A DNA stretch of 17,199 nt from Ruminiclostridium sp. (GCA_017521345.1 JAFXCU010000065.1:1-17199); one strand, 5' to 3'. Shown: positions 5,741 to 13,480, counted from the first letter of the stretch. The notes: a model not told the origin generated them from the sequence alone. Made by a program: numbers and translations.

Positions 5741-6601
5741 ATGAAAAAGAAAACCGAACGGATTTCCGCCTTCCGGGAGTGGCGGGTGCTGGCCCGGCAG
5801 GCCAGGCGGATCCTGTTCAGCGATAAGAAAAATCTGCTGGTATCCCTCGTTTTTCCGGTGTGCGCGGCGTTCATTACCGTGTGGATCGCCGGGGAGAATA
5901 TGTTCGTCCACTACGAGGGGACCAAATCTGCCTGTTTTGTGCTGGTGAGCGCCGCCATCTGGTGCGGCCTGTTCAACTCCATCCAGATCGTGGTCCGGGA
6001 GCGTGCCAACATCAAGCGGGATTACACAGCCGGACTGCGTCTGCGGTGCTATACGGCCTCCCGGGCGGAGATCCAGCTGGGCCTATGCATCATCCAGAGC
6101 GCCCTGCTGACGGCGGCCTTCCTGGGGGTGTCGGAGAAGTTTGGCAACACCCTGCCTGACTATGGATTGATTCTGGAAAATCCTCTGCTGGAGTGCTACA
6201 TCAGCATTTTCCTTTTGATGTTTGCGGCGGATGCTACGGGGCTGTTTGTGTCCTGCCTGGTACGTAAGACGGAAACTGCCAACGTGCTGGCGCCGTATAT
6301 CCTTATTGTGCAGCTTATTTTTTCCGGTATCCTGTTTCCCATGAAAGACCTGGCAGAGAAGGCATCCTATGTCATGCTGAGCCGGTGGGGCATGGAGGCG
6401 TTGGGCAGCACCTGCTGCCTGAATGACCTGCCTCTGAAGATCCAGGCAACCGTCCCCACGGTGCCCCACGAAGCAGAGGATATGTTCCTGTCCTCCGCCC
6501 AGCATTTGCAGGATGTGTGGGTGATCCTGGGTGCCTTTGCCGTTGGATGTATTTTCCTGGGGAATCTGGCCCTCCACAGAGTGGCGAAGGACACCCGGTA
6601 A
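5741..6601 (+). CDS. ABC-2 type transporter membrane subunit
   Basis: A 286-aa integral membrane protein. A basic N-terminus (about 1-30) is followed by hydrophobic segments near 32-50, 63-85, 110-130, 148-173, 182-200 and 259-277, the six-helix plan of ABC-2/ABCG permeases. The segment RERANIKRDYTAGLRLRCY (87-104) after helix 2 matches the coupling region of that family. A larger loop (201-258) precedes the last helix. It begins 3 nt after the ATPase stop, behind AAGGGG, so the two should be co-translated as one half-transporter that dimerises. Substrate cannot be read from sequence; export is assumed from the family. Confidence 0.9.
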   Translation: MKKKTERISAFREWRVLARQARRILFSDKKNLLVSLVFPVCAAFITVWIAGENMFVHYEGTKSACFVLVSAAIWCGLFNSIQIVVRERANIKRDYTAGLRLRCYTASRAEIQLGLCIIQSALLTAAFLGVSEKFGNTLPDYGLILENPLLECYISIFLLMFAADATGLFVSCLVRKTETANVLAPYILIVQLIFSGILFPMKDLAEKASYVMLSRWGMEALGSTCCLNDLPLKIQATVPTVPHEAEDMFLSSAQHLQDVWVILGAFAVGCIFLGNLALHRVAKDTR

Positions 6602-6619
6602 GGGGAGGAGGAAGAGAGA

Positions 6620-8263
6620 ATGTCTATTGAATCGAGAATCCGTTCCTACGAGCCGGTTTTCCGGGAGTGGCAGGTAAAAGAATATTTGGGCGGAGGTTCC
6701 GGCGGTCAGACAGGTGTGTATCGAATCGTCCGTCCCCACAGCGGCTGGGAAGAGTTAGGCGCCCTGAAGGTCATCACCATCGTGGAGGCCAAGGGAAAGC
6801 TCCAGGACCAGTCAGAGGTCTATCGGCAGGATTACCTGCGCCATCGGCAGCAGCTTCGGGCTCGTGCCGAGCAGGAGGTCCAGCTCATGTACCGCCTGCG
6901 GGATTGCGCCCAGGTGGTGAACTATCAGGACTATACCTTTATAAATTGGCAGGCAGACAACAGCTACGGCTGTGATATGCTCATCCGCATGGAGTTACTG
7001 ACCAGTCTGGAGGCTGTCCTCATGCGGCAGACCTTCCACGAATCGGGGGTCCTGCGGGTGGGCCGCGACCTGACCGAGGCCCTAATTCGCTGCCATCAGG
7101 AGGGGATCATCCATCGGGATATCAAGCCTGCCAACATCTTTGTGACCCCCAACGGGGATTATAAGCTGGGAGACTTTGGTATTGCCCGGATCCTGGACGA
7201 CACCCAGTTTGCCTATACCAGCATTGGAACTCGTGCCTACGCTTCCCCAGAGCAGACCCGCCAGGAGACTTATGACCACCGGGTGGATATCTACAGCCTG
7301 GGCTTGACCCTATACGAGCTGAGCAACGGAGGAAAACTCCCCTATGCCGAGTCTGGCTATATCCGCCACGATGAAGTCCTGCGGCGGCTGAATGGGGAGC
7401 CCCTTCCACCGCCCAGCCAGGCCAGTCCGGCGCTGGCGTCGGTGATTTTGAAGGCCTGCGCCTACTCACCCAACCAGCGGTATCCCGATGCCCGGGCCTT
7501 CCAGAAGGCCCTGGAGGAGGCGGGGCAGAAACGGGCCCAGCCCAGGACTGAGCCCCAGGGTCAGAAGAAAACCGACCCTTATGCCACCGACTATGCCAGC
7601 CCGGGGAAGCAATCCTCTCCTGTTGGGGAGAAAAGAAAGGAAGAAGAATCCCAACCGCCAAAGACGCAGCCAAAGGCTGGGACAGAAAAAAAGCGAGGAT
7701 CTCAACAGAAGAAAACGGGAAAAAAGGCTCTGCGAAAGAGTTTCCTTGGGTTCCTGAGTCTGGTCCTGATTTTGGCTCTGATTGGGATCGGAGACAGTGG
7801 ACACTCCTGGTATCAGGAGACAGGCCCTCAGCGCTATGAGTATTACGTGGGGGACTATTCCTGGGAGGGAGCTGCCTATATCGCCGAGCTTGCAGGAGGC
7901 AAGCTGGTCACCATTGACAGCAAGCGGGAACTGAACCATCTTACGGATGAGCTGAACGTCCGGGGGTATCAGGATATCCTCTTTTATCTGGGAGGAAAGC
8001 GGGCCGAGAATGAGAGGGATTTCTTCTGGCTCAATGGGCTTCAACTGCCAGACGGGGAGGCCCTGAACGGCAGAGATGGCTGGATGGCCGACCTCTGGTT
8101 CCCGGGAGAACCTTCCATGGAATACGACGGGGTGCAGGAGACCTGCCTGACCCTGGAATACATAGATGGCCGATGGGGCATGAACGATGTCCCCGCGGAT
8201 CTTTTGGCTCAGTCTGACCAGTTCAGCGGCCGCATTGGATTTATTGTGGAATATGAGGACTAA
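6620..8263 (+). CDS. Membrane Ser/Thr protein kinase with extracellular C-type-lectin-like domain
   Basis: A 547-aa protein in three parts. The Hanks-type kinase (about 18-300) has glycine loop GGGSGGQTG (24-32), Lys50 in ALK, catalytic HRDIKPAN (165-172), DFG (185-187) and SPE (209-211), all intact. A basic, Pro/Lys/Gln-rich linker (302-372) precedes one transmembrane helix (about 375-392). The outer domain (about 405-546) has the order of a C-type-lectin-like fold: GGKLVTIDSKREL near 426-438, a FYLGGKR strand, WLNG, WFPGEPS (493-499), ETCLTL (507-512), GRWGMNDVP (517-525) and closing FIVEYE. It has one cysteine only (509), so the usual disulfides are missing. Start ATG 6620 follows GGGGAGGAGG. 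As last gene of the FHA/ABC operon it probably phosphorylates the transporter partner in response to an outside ligand. No PPM phosphatase gene is in the window. Confidence 0.92.
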   Translation: MSIESRIRSYEPVFREWQVKEYLGGGSGGQTGVYRIVRPHSGWEELGALKVITIVEAKGKLQDQSEVYRQDYLRHRQQLRARAEQEVQLMYRLRDCAQVVNYQDYTFINWQADNSYGCDMLIRMELLTSLEAVLMRQTFHESGVLRVGRDLTEALIRCHQEGIIHRDIKPANIFVTPNGDYKLGDFGIARILDDTQFAYTSIGTRAYASPEQTRQETYDHRVDIYSLGLTLYELSNGGKLPYAESGYIRHDEVLRRLNGEPLPPPSQASPALASVILKACAYSPNQRYPDARAFQKALEEAGQKRAQPRTEPQGQKKTDPYATDYASPGKQSSPVGEKRKEEESQPPKTQPKAGTEKKRGSQQKKTGKKALRKSFLGFLSLVLILALIGIGDSGHSWYQETGPQRYEYYVGDYSWEGAAYIAELAGGKLVTIDSKRELNHLTDELNVRGYQDILFYLGGKRAENERDFFWLNGLQLPDGEALNGRDGWMADLWFPGEPSMEYDGVQETCLTLEYIDGRWGMNDVPADLLAQSDQFSGRIGFIVEYED

Positions 8264-8265
8264 GC

Positions 8266-8300
8266 AATGAGCGTCTGTCTCTGGGACAGACGCTCATTTT
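8266..8300 (+). terminator. Terminator of the FHA/ABC/kinase operon
   Basis: A perfect 14-bp stem (8266-8279 with 8285-8298), 5-nt loop and short T-run, starting 2 nt after the kinase stop codon. Confidence 0.92.
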
Positions 8301-8405
8301 AACAGAAGAGATTTTGATGGTGCGTATGGAGGTCTCCCGCTGTCTTTTTTGCGGCGTTTGTGGTATAAGTATACTGAGGAAATTTTTCCAAAAGGAGAGA
8401 TTTAT

Positions 8406-9104
8406 GTGAATCTGTTTGATATTCTGGGCCCTGTCATGGTGGGTCCGTCCAGTTCCCATACAGCGGGAGCGGTGCGGATCGGCCTCATGGCACGGACCCT
8501 TCTGGGTGGTGAGCCGGTCACGGCGGCCATTCATTTACATGGATCCTTTGCGGAGACCGGCACGGGCCACGGCACGGACAAGGCTCTGGTGGGCGGACTT
8601 CTGGGCATGAAGCCCGATGACCTGCGCATCCCCTACGCCTTTACCGAGGCGGACAAGGCCGGGCTTGGATTTACCATTGATAAGGTTGACCTGCGGGATG
8701 CCCATCCCAACACGGCGGTCATTGAGGTCACCAACCGGGAGGGGAAGACCCTGCGCATCCAGGCCTCCAGCCTGGGGGGCGGCCGCATTGAGGTCAACAA
8801 GCTGGACGGTGTGGACGTGTCCTTCAGCGGCGCTTTCAACACCCTGGTGGTTCGAAACCAGGATGCCCACGGTGTGGTGGCTTCGGTCACCAACATTTTG
8901 AGCCAGGTCCACATCAATGTGGCCAACATGAGCGTCAACCGCAGCAAGCGAGGCGGCGATATGCTGATGGTCATCGAGACCGACCAGCATCTCAAGCCCA
9001 GTCTGGTGGAGTTTTTGAAGGAATTGCCGGGCATTCTGTCCGTGACCTACTATGACAAGGAGGAGGAAGACGATGGTTCTGGATTCGATGAAGGAGATCT
9101 TTGA
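8406..9104 (+). CDS. sdaAB: L-serine ammonia-lyase, iron-sulfur dependent, beta subunit
   Basis: A 232-aa subunit of the two-part enzyme that deaminates L-serine to pyruvate and ammonia. The N-terminal serine dehydratase beta domain (about 2-150) opens with NLFDILGPVMVGPSSSHTAG, the hallmark of the family, and contains HGSFAETGTGHGTD. The C-terminal ACT domain (about 155-225) contains NQDAHGVVASVTNILSQ. GTG 8406 is chosen because AAAGGAG (8391-8397) lies 8 nt upstream and the family begins with xNLFDILGP; the earlier in-frame ATG at 8349 would add an unrelated stretch. Its 3' end overlaps the alpha subunit gene by 32 bp, suggesting coupled translation. No clear promoter is found in 8301-8390. 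Confidence 0.96.
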   Translation: MNLFDILGPVMVGPSSSHTAGAVRIGLMARTLLGGEPVTAAIHLHGSFAETGTGHGTDKALVGGLLGMKPDDLRIPYAFTEADKAGLGFTIDKVDLRDAHPNTAVIEVTNREGKTLRIQASSLGGGRIEVNKLDGVDVSFSGAFNTLVVRNQDAHGVVASVTNILSQVHINVANMSVNRSKRGGDMLMVIETDQHLKPSLVEFLKELPGILSVTYYDKEEEDDGSGFDEGDL

Positions 9105-9945
9105 GGCCATGGAAGCCCATGACCTTCCCTTCTGGGAAGTGGTCCTCCAGGCGGATATGGAAGACCGGCAGGTGAGCCGTCAGCAGTCCATGGCAAAGAT
9201 GCTGCGGACCTGGCAGGCCATGGAGGATGCCGCAAACAACTATTCCGGTGCCCGGCGAAGCGTCAGCGGCCTGGTGGGCGGCGATGGCCGCAAGATGCGC
9301 CAGTATTCCTTCCGAAACAACGCTATGTCCGGGGGCTACGTCAGTGAGGTCATTGCCGAGGCCCTGAGCATGGCGGAGTCCAACGCCTGTATGTGCCGGA
9401 TCGTGGCGGCCCCCACCGGCGGCGCCTGCGGTGTACTGCCTGCTGTGCTGCTGCCTCTGTGCAAGCATGAAAACCTCACCCAGCATCAGATTTTGGAGGC
9501 CCTGTATGTAGCCAGCGGCATTGGATCTGTCATCGCCTACAAGGCCTGCATCGCCGGGGCTGCCGGTGGCTGCCAGGCAGAGATCGGCACGGCCTCTGCC
9601 ATGGCGGCAGGCGCGCTGGTGGCTGTCCGCGGTGGCGACAAAGAGCAGATCGGCCATGCAGTGGCCATGGCCCTGAAAAACCTGATGGGTCTGGTCTGTG
9701 ACCCGGTGGCCGGCCTGGTGGAGGTCCCCTGTGTCAAGCGAAATGTTATCGGCGCGGTGAATGCCGTCAGCTGTGCCGATATGGCCCTGGCCGGGGTGGA
9801 GAGCCGCATCCCTGTGGATGAAGTCATTGAGGCCATGGGCGAAGTGGGTCGCCGTATGCCGGTGGAGTTCCGGGAGACCGCCCTGGGCGGCTTGGCTGCC
9901 ACCCCCACAGGCCAAGCCGTGAAGGAAAGGCTGAGACAAGCATGA
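9073..9945 (+). CDS. sdaAA: L-serine ammonia-lyase, iron-sulfur dependent, alpha subunit
   Basis: A 290-aa catalytic subunit that binds the oxygen-sensitive [4Fe-4S] cluster. The segments MCRIVAAPTGGACGVLPA, AYKACIAGAAGGCQAE and GLVCDPVAGLVEVPCVKRN hold the conserved cysteines and the SDH alpha signature. ATG 9073 follows AAGGAGGAGG (9057-9066). An earlier in-frame ATG (9052) lies upstream of that site and is less likely. It is embedded between sdaAB (32-bp overlap) and the phosphatase gene (ATGA overlap), so all three form one translational unit. Provides serine catabolism to pyruvate in an anaerobe. Confidence 0.96.
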   Translation: MVLDSMKEIFEAMEAHDLPFWEVVLQADMEDRQVSRQQSMAKMLRTWQAMEDAANNYSGARRSVSGLVGGDGRKMRQYSFRNNAMSGGYVSEVIAEALSMAESNACMCRIVAAPTGGACGVLPAVLLPLCKHENLTQHQILEALYVASGIGSVIAYKACIAGAAGGCQAEIGTASAMAAGALVAVRGGDKEQIGHAVAMALKNLMGLVCDPVAGLVEVPCVKRNVIGAVNAVSCADMALAGVESRIPVDEVIEAMGEVGRRMPVEFRETALGGLAATPTGQAVKERLRQA

Positions 9946-10517
9946 GTACCATGACCATCTACCTCATTCGCCACGGCGAGACGATTTGGAACAAAAAGCA
10001 CCTCTTCCAGGGGAGCAATGATATTCCTCTGGACGAAAATGGAGTGGCGGTGGCCCATGCTACGGCTGCCGGTATGGCGGAAGCTGGTCTTCACTTTGAC
10101 CGGATCTACTCCAGCCCTCTTTCCCGGGCCTATGAGACTGCCCGGATCCTCTGTCCGGACCAGGAAATTGAGAAAGACGATCGACTTCGGGAAATTTCCT
10201 TTGGGGAGCTGGAGGGAAAGGTTTACACCGATGTGACCGCCCTCCCTATGCCCGCCCCCGGCGGGGAGTCGTTTGAGTCTCTTCAGAACCGGGTGCAGGA
10301 TATCCTGAAAGAGATTGCTGCCGACCCGGATAACCAGGGGAAGAAGATCCTGGTATCCGCCCACGGCGGGGTCATCCGCAGCGTGACGATGACCCTGAAA
10401 AATATCCCTCAGGAGGCGTTCTGGCGGGGTGGCGTCAGCAAGAACTGCGGTGTGACCATCCTGGATGTGGAGGGGGATACCTTCTCCATTCGAGAGGAAA
10501 ACAAAATATACTATTAA
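9942..10517 (+). CDS. Histidine phosphatase family protein (phosphoglycerate-mutase-like)
   Basis: A 191-aa cytoplasmic phosphatase of the RHG superfamily. Catalytic LIRHGET is near residues 8-14, with His11 as phospho-acceptor. SSPLSRAYETA (about 57-67) supplies the second arginine, REISFGELEG the acid region, and VSAHGGVIR the second histidine. Length fits the cobalamin phosphatase/GpmB-like branch, but the substrate cannot be assigned. Its ATGA start overlaps the sdaAA stop. A second ATG at 9951 is possible. A link to serine metabolism, such as a phosphoserine phosphatase role known for some members, is suggested only by gene order. A bidirectional terminator follows. Confidence 0.92.
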   Translation: MSTMTIYLIRHGETIWNKKHLFQGSNDIPLDENGVAVAHATAAGMAEAGLHFDRIYSSPLSRAYETARILCPDQEIEKDDRLREISFGELEGKVYTDVTALPMPAPGGESFESLQNRVQDILKEIAADPDNQGKKILVSAHGGVIRSVTMTLKNIPQEAFWRGGVSKNCGVTILDVEGDTFSIREENKIYY

Positions 10518-10553
10518 AAAAGTCCGGATACGATTTCGTATCCGGACTTTTTT
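10516..10553. terminator. Bidirectional terminator between the phosphatase and flavin reductase genes
   Basis: Stem AAAGTCCGGATACG (10519-10532) / CGTATCCGGACTTT (10537-10550), loop ATTT, with A-run before and T-run after. It serves both convergent genes and overlaps the stop codon of the minus-strand one. Confidence 0.93.
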
Positions 10554-11115
10554 ACTTCATCAGCTGCTGGCCGTCGTGGTAGGCCTTGCCCACCACCCCG
10601 CCCAGGGTGCGGTAGAGTTTGCGGGCCCGGTCAAAGGACAGGGCGTGGAGCTTGTCGGCGTCCACCAGGCCGTCTTCTCCCAGAATAGACTCGTCGGCGC
10701 TCATGTTCAGGACCTCTGCCACGATGCAGATGAGGCCCCGCTTCTCCTCTATCTCCACCACCTGGCACTCCAGGGTCAGGGGGAGTTCGTCAAAAAGGGG
10801 GGCGTCTACGAAATCGCTCTTCCGAGCGTGGAAGCCTGCCTTTTCGATCTTGTTCTCCTCAAAGCCGGTGGCCAGGCCAAAGTAGTCGGCCTCCACCAGG
10901 TGGGCCTGGTCGGCAAAGCTCATGGTAAAGGCCTTCTTCAGAAAAATGTTGTCGGTGGTCTTGTGGCGGCGGGAGATGTTGATGTTCACGTACTTGCCGC
11001 CGCACATCCCGCCCCAGCCCACGTTCATGGCGTTGGGGGTGCCATTCTCGTCGTAGGTGCCAATGACCAGCACCGGCTGGGGATAAAAGGCCATATCGCT
11101 GAAATTCTTTCGCAT
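10552..11115 (-). CDS. Flavin reductase-like domain protein
   Basis: A 187-aa FMN-binding split-barrel protein of the flavin reductase-like family. The N-terminal part YPQPVLVIGTYDENGTPNAMNVGWGG is the family signature for the FMN site. SRRHKTTDNIFLKKAFTMSF and FGLATGFEENKIEKAGF are the expected following blocks. ATG 11115 is chosen because GGAGG lies 7-8 nt upstream; the frame is open for 24 more codons but those overlap the promoter. Likely a single-gene unit, with promoter TTGCTT-17-TAAAAT just upstream and near-identical terminator hairpins on either side. The electron partner is unknown. Confidence 0.93.
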   Translation of the reverse strand: MRKNFSDMAFYPQPVLVIGTYDENGTPNAMNVGWGGMCGGKYVNINISRRHKTTDNIFLKKAFTMSFADQAHLVEADYFGLATGFEENKIEKAGFHARKSDFVDAPLFDELPLTLECQVVEIEEKRGLICIVAEVLNMSADESILGEDGLVDADKLHALSFDRARKLYRTLGGVVGKAYHDGQQLMK

Positions 11116-11146
11116 GGGGAACCTCCAAGGGTGTAATATTGTCCCC

Positions 11147-11175
11147 ATTTTACCACAGGCGGTGGAAAAAAGCAA
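11147..11175 (-). promoter_or_regulatory. Promoter of the flavin reductase gene
   Basis: On the minus strand TTGCTT (11170-11175), a 17-bp spacer and TAAAAT (11147-11152) with an extended TG two bases before. The -35 box overlaps the base of the terminator hairpin at 11174-11205. Confidence 0.65.
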
Positions 11176-11205
11176 AAGTCCGGACACTTCGGTGTCCGGA
11201 CTTTT
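11174..11205 (-). terminator. TTCG-loop terminator upstream of the flavin reductase promoter
   Basis: Perfect 14-bp stem AAAAGTCCGGACAC (11174-11187) / GTGTCCGGACTTTT (11192-11205) with TTCG tetraloop. It should stop readthrough from the DUF4914 gene. Its stem sequence resembles the terminator at 10516-10553. Confidence 0.85.
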
Positions 11206-11228
11206 CAGATCGTAAAAACCTCGTAGAG

Positions 11229-11341
11229 TTTCGCCGTTGCAGCGGCGAAATCAAGTTAAATTTGTTTTCTGGTGCGACATGTGCGTGCCGGAAAACTCTT
11301 CTCGGCCTGAGAGTGCCTGCCATGCAGGCGCGGGTCAGGCC
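11229..11341. other. Hairpin-rich spacer downstream of the DUF4914 gene
   Basis: Three more inverted repeats fill this gap: TTTCGCCG / CGGCGAAA (11229-11250), GTTTTCTGG / CCGGAAAAC (11264-11296, one mismatch), and the nested GGCCTGA-GCCTGC / GCAGGC-TCAGGCC (11304-11341). No open frame with a ribosome binding site is seen. It could be a structured RNA or a decayed intergenic repeat. Confidence 0.5.
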
Positions 11342-11351
11342 GTGATCTTTA

Positions 11352-11385
11352 CTTTGAAGGAAGAGGCTTGTCTTTTCCTTCAAAG
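11352..11385 (-). terminator. Hairpin directly after the DUF4914 stop codon
   Basis: CTTTGAAGGAA (11352-11362) pairs perfectly with TTCCTTCAAAG (11375-11385), ending at the base next to the stop codon (11386-11388). On the minus strand the downstream tail TAAAG is poor in T, so termination may be incomplete or shared with 11174-11205. Confidence 0.6.
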
Positions 11386-13275
11386 TCATCCAAATCCCAG
11401 GGGGGTGATGGCGCAGTAGTCCTCGATGGTGCCGTGGTTGAAGAAGCACTCCAGGATCTGCTTGCCCACGGGGTGAAGCTCCTCGGTGTCGTAGATGGCC
11501 AGCTCCTTGGCGAAGAAATCGTAGAGGATCTCAGCGCCCTTGTCGTAGCCTTCCTCGCCCAGGGCAGCCTGACGCTCGGGACGGAGGAACCGGGAGCTGA
11601 TGTTCTGGCCGTCCACCTTCATCTCCTTCAGGGCGTAGCCGAAGAGGGGGCAGCGGGCGGGGACCAGTCGGTCCATCTTCATGTTGATGCCGCCGCGGCG
11701 GGCCAGGTATTCCCGGGAGATCCACTCGGGGGCAAAACCGGTCTTGTAGACGCCGATGTGCTGGTTGGGGATGATGACATACCGGGTGTTGGGGCAGGCC
11801 AGGATCTGCTCCAGCAGAAGGTTGGCCTGCTTGACCCGTTCACCGGTGGCAAAGGGCCAGTAGGAGCCCACGCCCTCGCTGGCCAGGCTGGGGCCGGAGG
11901 GGCCGCCGTCGTCAGCGATGCTGGGGTTCTTGTAGCCTCTGGGGGCGATGAGCCGCCACAGCCAGGCCAGAGCCGGGGGGATGATGCCCATGAGGCCCAG
12001 GATGCCGTAGCTGGGGTTTTCTGCGGTGGAGGGAGGCATCCGGACGCCGAAGGAGCGGACATCCACTTCCACGGGCTGGTCCACGATCCGGTCGATCATC
12101 CGGCGGGGGATGATGACACGGGGGTTGGGGCAGGGCTTGCCGTCGGAGTCGGGGGTGTGCTCCCAGGGCAGGCAGGTGGCTCGGGGCACGCCGTCCAGGT
12201 TGAAGAACATCAGGTTCTCCTTGCTGTGGATGGCGATTTTTTCATAGAGGGGATCGCAGCCGTATTCGGTGATGCCGTCCACCCGGACGAACCAGCCGTC
12301 CTCGCCGTCGGTGACGGCCAGCTTGCCGTTCTTGGGCTGGTAGCTGGGCTGGCAGAGGGCCATGTCGTCGGTAACGGGCTGGATGGTACAGGTGTCGCTC
12401 ATGGAGATGTAGGTCTTTTCACCGGTCTCCGTGTGAATGCCCAGCAGGACCCGGCCGTCGGCCACCCGAGGGACATCCTGGAGGAGTTCGCTCTTGCCGC
12501 CGCCGGAGGCGCCCTCGTGCATCATGACCATTTCGTTTTCATAGGGGGTGATGATCCGGGCAGCGGAGGCGTGGGCGGTGACCCAGCCCTCCTGCTCGCC
12601 AATGTCCAGGAGCATACTGTAGATGCCCTTCTTGGCGGAGGGGCCGGGGTAGAGGTTGTAGGCAAAGACCTCGTGCAGGTCGCTGCTGCGGCTGTGGACC
12701 ACCACCTGCTTGCCGCCGAAGTGGGTGTGGCGGAAGGGGGGCGCCACATAGACCACGGCCCGGGGGGTGAAGGAGTCCAGCTCCCGGGCGTTGACGAAGG
12801 CCTGGAGCTGGGCCAGGGCGAAGGCGAAGAAGGCGGTGTTTCTGGGGCAGACCAGGACGGCGTCATAGCCGAACTGGTAGCCGCCTGCCTTGAAGGGGAC
12901 CAGGATGAGCTCCTGGCGGGCAAGCCACTGGTAGGTCTCCTCCCGCAGGTCCGAGAAGGGGTAGCCGTAGACCTCCTGGAACCTAGGCTTGTCGGTGGGC
13001 AGGTCGTCGCCGATGCGCATGCAGTCGGGGTCTCGGCGGCGCATATAGTCCTCCACGAAGTTGACCGATGCGCCGTTGCGGCAGCGGACCACAGTGGCCT
13101 CCTTGACCAGCTTGCCCTTCACATCGAAGCTGACCTCGATGGTGTCGGTATACTCGTTGCCGAAGATCAGTTCATACAGGGTGTCCTTGCTCTCAGGGAC
13201 GATGACACTGGGGCTGTTGAACAGGATCCTCTGCATGTCGGGGGTAAAGTTGAATTTTTCCAGTAATACGTTCAT
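11386..13275 (-). CDS. DUF4914 family protein, PEP-carboxykinase-like P-loop fold
   Basis: A 629-aa soluble protein with no signal peptide or membrane span. The central P-loop GASGGGKS (255-262) followed by ELLQD resembles the nucleotide-binding loop of ATP-type PEP carboxykinase. NLYPGPSAKKGIYSMLLDIG (207-226) precedes it. I assign it to DUF4914 from length and overall sequence, without a search; the biochemical role of that family is not established to my knowledge. An ATP- or GTP-dependent kinase-like activity is inferred from the loop. Start ATG 13275 follows GAGG about 9 nt upstream. It has its own strong promoter, TTGACA-17-TAAAAT (13345-13373), and stands alone, so it is probably well expressed. 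Family call fairly sure, function open. Confidence 0.85.
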   Translation of the reverse strand: MNVLLEKFNFTPDMQRILFNSPSVIVPESKDTLYELIFGNEYTDTIEVSFDVKGKLVKEATVVRCRNGASVNFVEDYMRRRDPDCMRIGDDLPTDKPRFQEVYGYPFSDLREETYQWLARQELILVPFKAGGYQFGYDAVLVCPRNTAFFAFALAQLQAFVNARELDSFTPRAVVYVAPPFRHTHFGGKQVVVHSRSSDLHEVFAYNLYPGPSAKKGIYSMLLDIGEQEGWVTAHASAARIITPYENEMVMMHEGASGGGKSELLQDVPRVADGRVLLGIHTETGEKTYISMSDTCTIQPVTDDMALCQPSYQPKNGKLAVTDGEDGWFVRVDGITEYGCDPLYEKIAIHSKENLMFFNLDGVPRATCLPWEHTPDSDGKPCPNPRVIIPRRMIDRIVDQPVEVDVRSFGVRMPPSTAENPSYGILGLMGIIPPALAWLWRLIAPRGYKNPSIADDGGPSGPSLASEGVGSYWPFATGERVKQANLLLEQILACPNTRYVIIPNQHIGVYKTGFAPEWISREYLARRGGINMKMDRLVPARCPLFGYALKEMKVDGQNISSRFLRPERQAALGEEGYDKGAEILYDFFAKELAIYDTEELHPVGKQILECFFNHGTIEDYCAITPLGFG

Positions 13276-13344
13276 ATCGAAAACCTCACTTTCATCCTCT
13301 CCAAAGGGTGCCGAGGGGTAATCATGCTCTCTTAGTGGTGTATT

Positions 13345-13373
13345 ATTTTATCTTATATCGTGTTTGTTGTCAA
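13345..13373 (-). promoter_or_regulatory. Promoter of the DUF4914 gene
   Basis: On the minus strand TTGACA (13368-13373), a 17-bp spacer and TAAAAT (13345-13350), a near-consensus vegetative promoter with about 65 nt of leader before ATG 13275. Confidence 0.8.
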
Positions 13374-13451
13374 GAGACTTTTGTACACAAAGAAAAGACT
13401 GTTTTCCTGCATGGCTATCCATCCTATGCGGGGAAAAACTGCACCGGAACG

Positions 13452-13480
13452 TTGACCTTTTGGTCGGATATTCGTATAAT
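13452..13480 (+). promoter_or_regulatory. Promoter of the threonine aldolase operon
   Basis: TTGACC (13452-13457), a 17-bp spacer and TATAAT (13475-13480). GGAGGG at 13522-13527 serves the ATG at 13534. Between this and the divergent promoter (13374-13451) no further gene is seen. Confidence 0.85.

Noticed and set aside
7832..8260. Diversity-generating retroelement target in the lectin-like domain
   Set aside because: No reverse transcriptase and no template repeat of this region is visible in the window.
11368..13266. 632-aa open frame opposite the DUF4914 gene
   Set aside because: Low-complexity Gly/Val/Ala translation in a GC-rich antisense frame. The minus strand has the P-loop protein, ribosome binding site and promoter.
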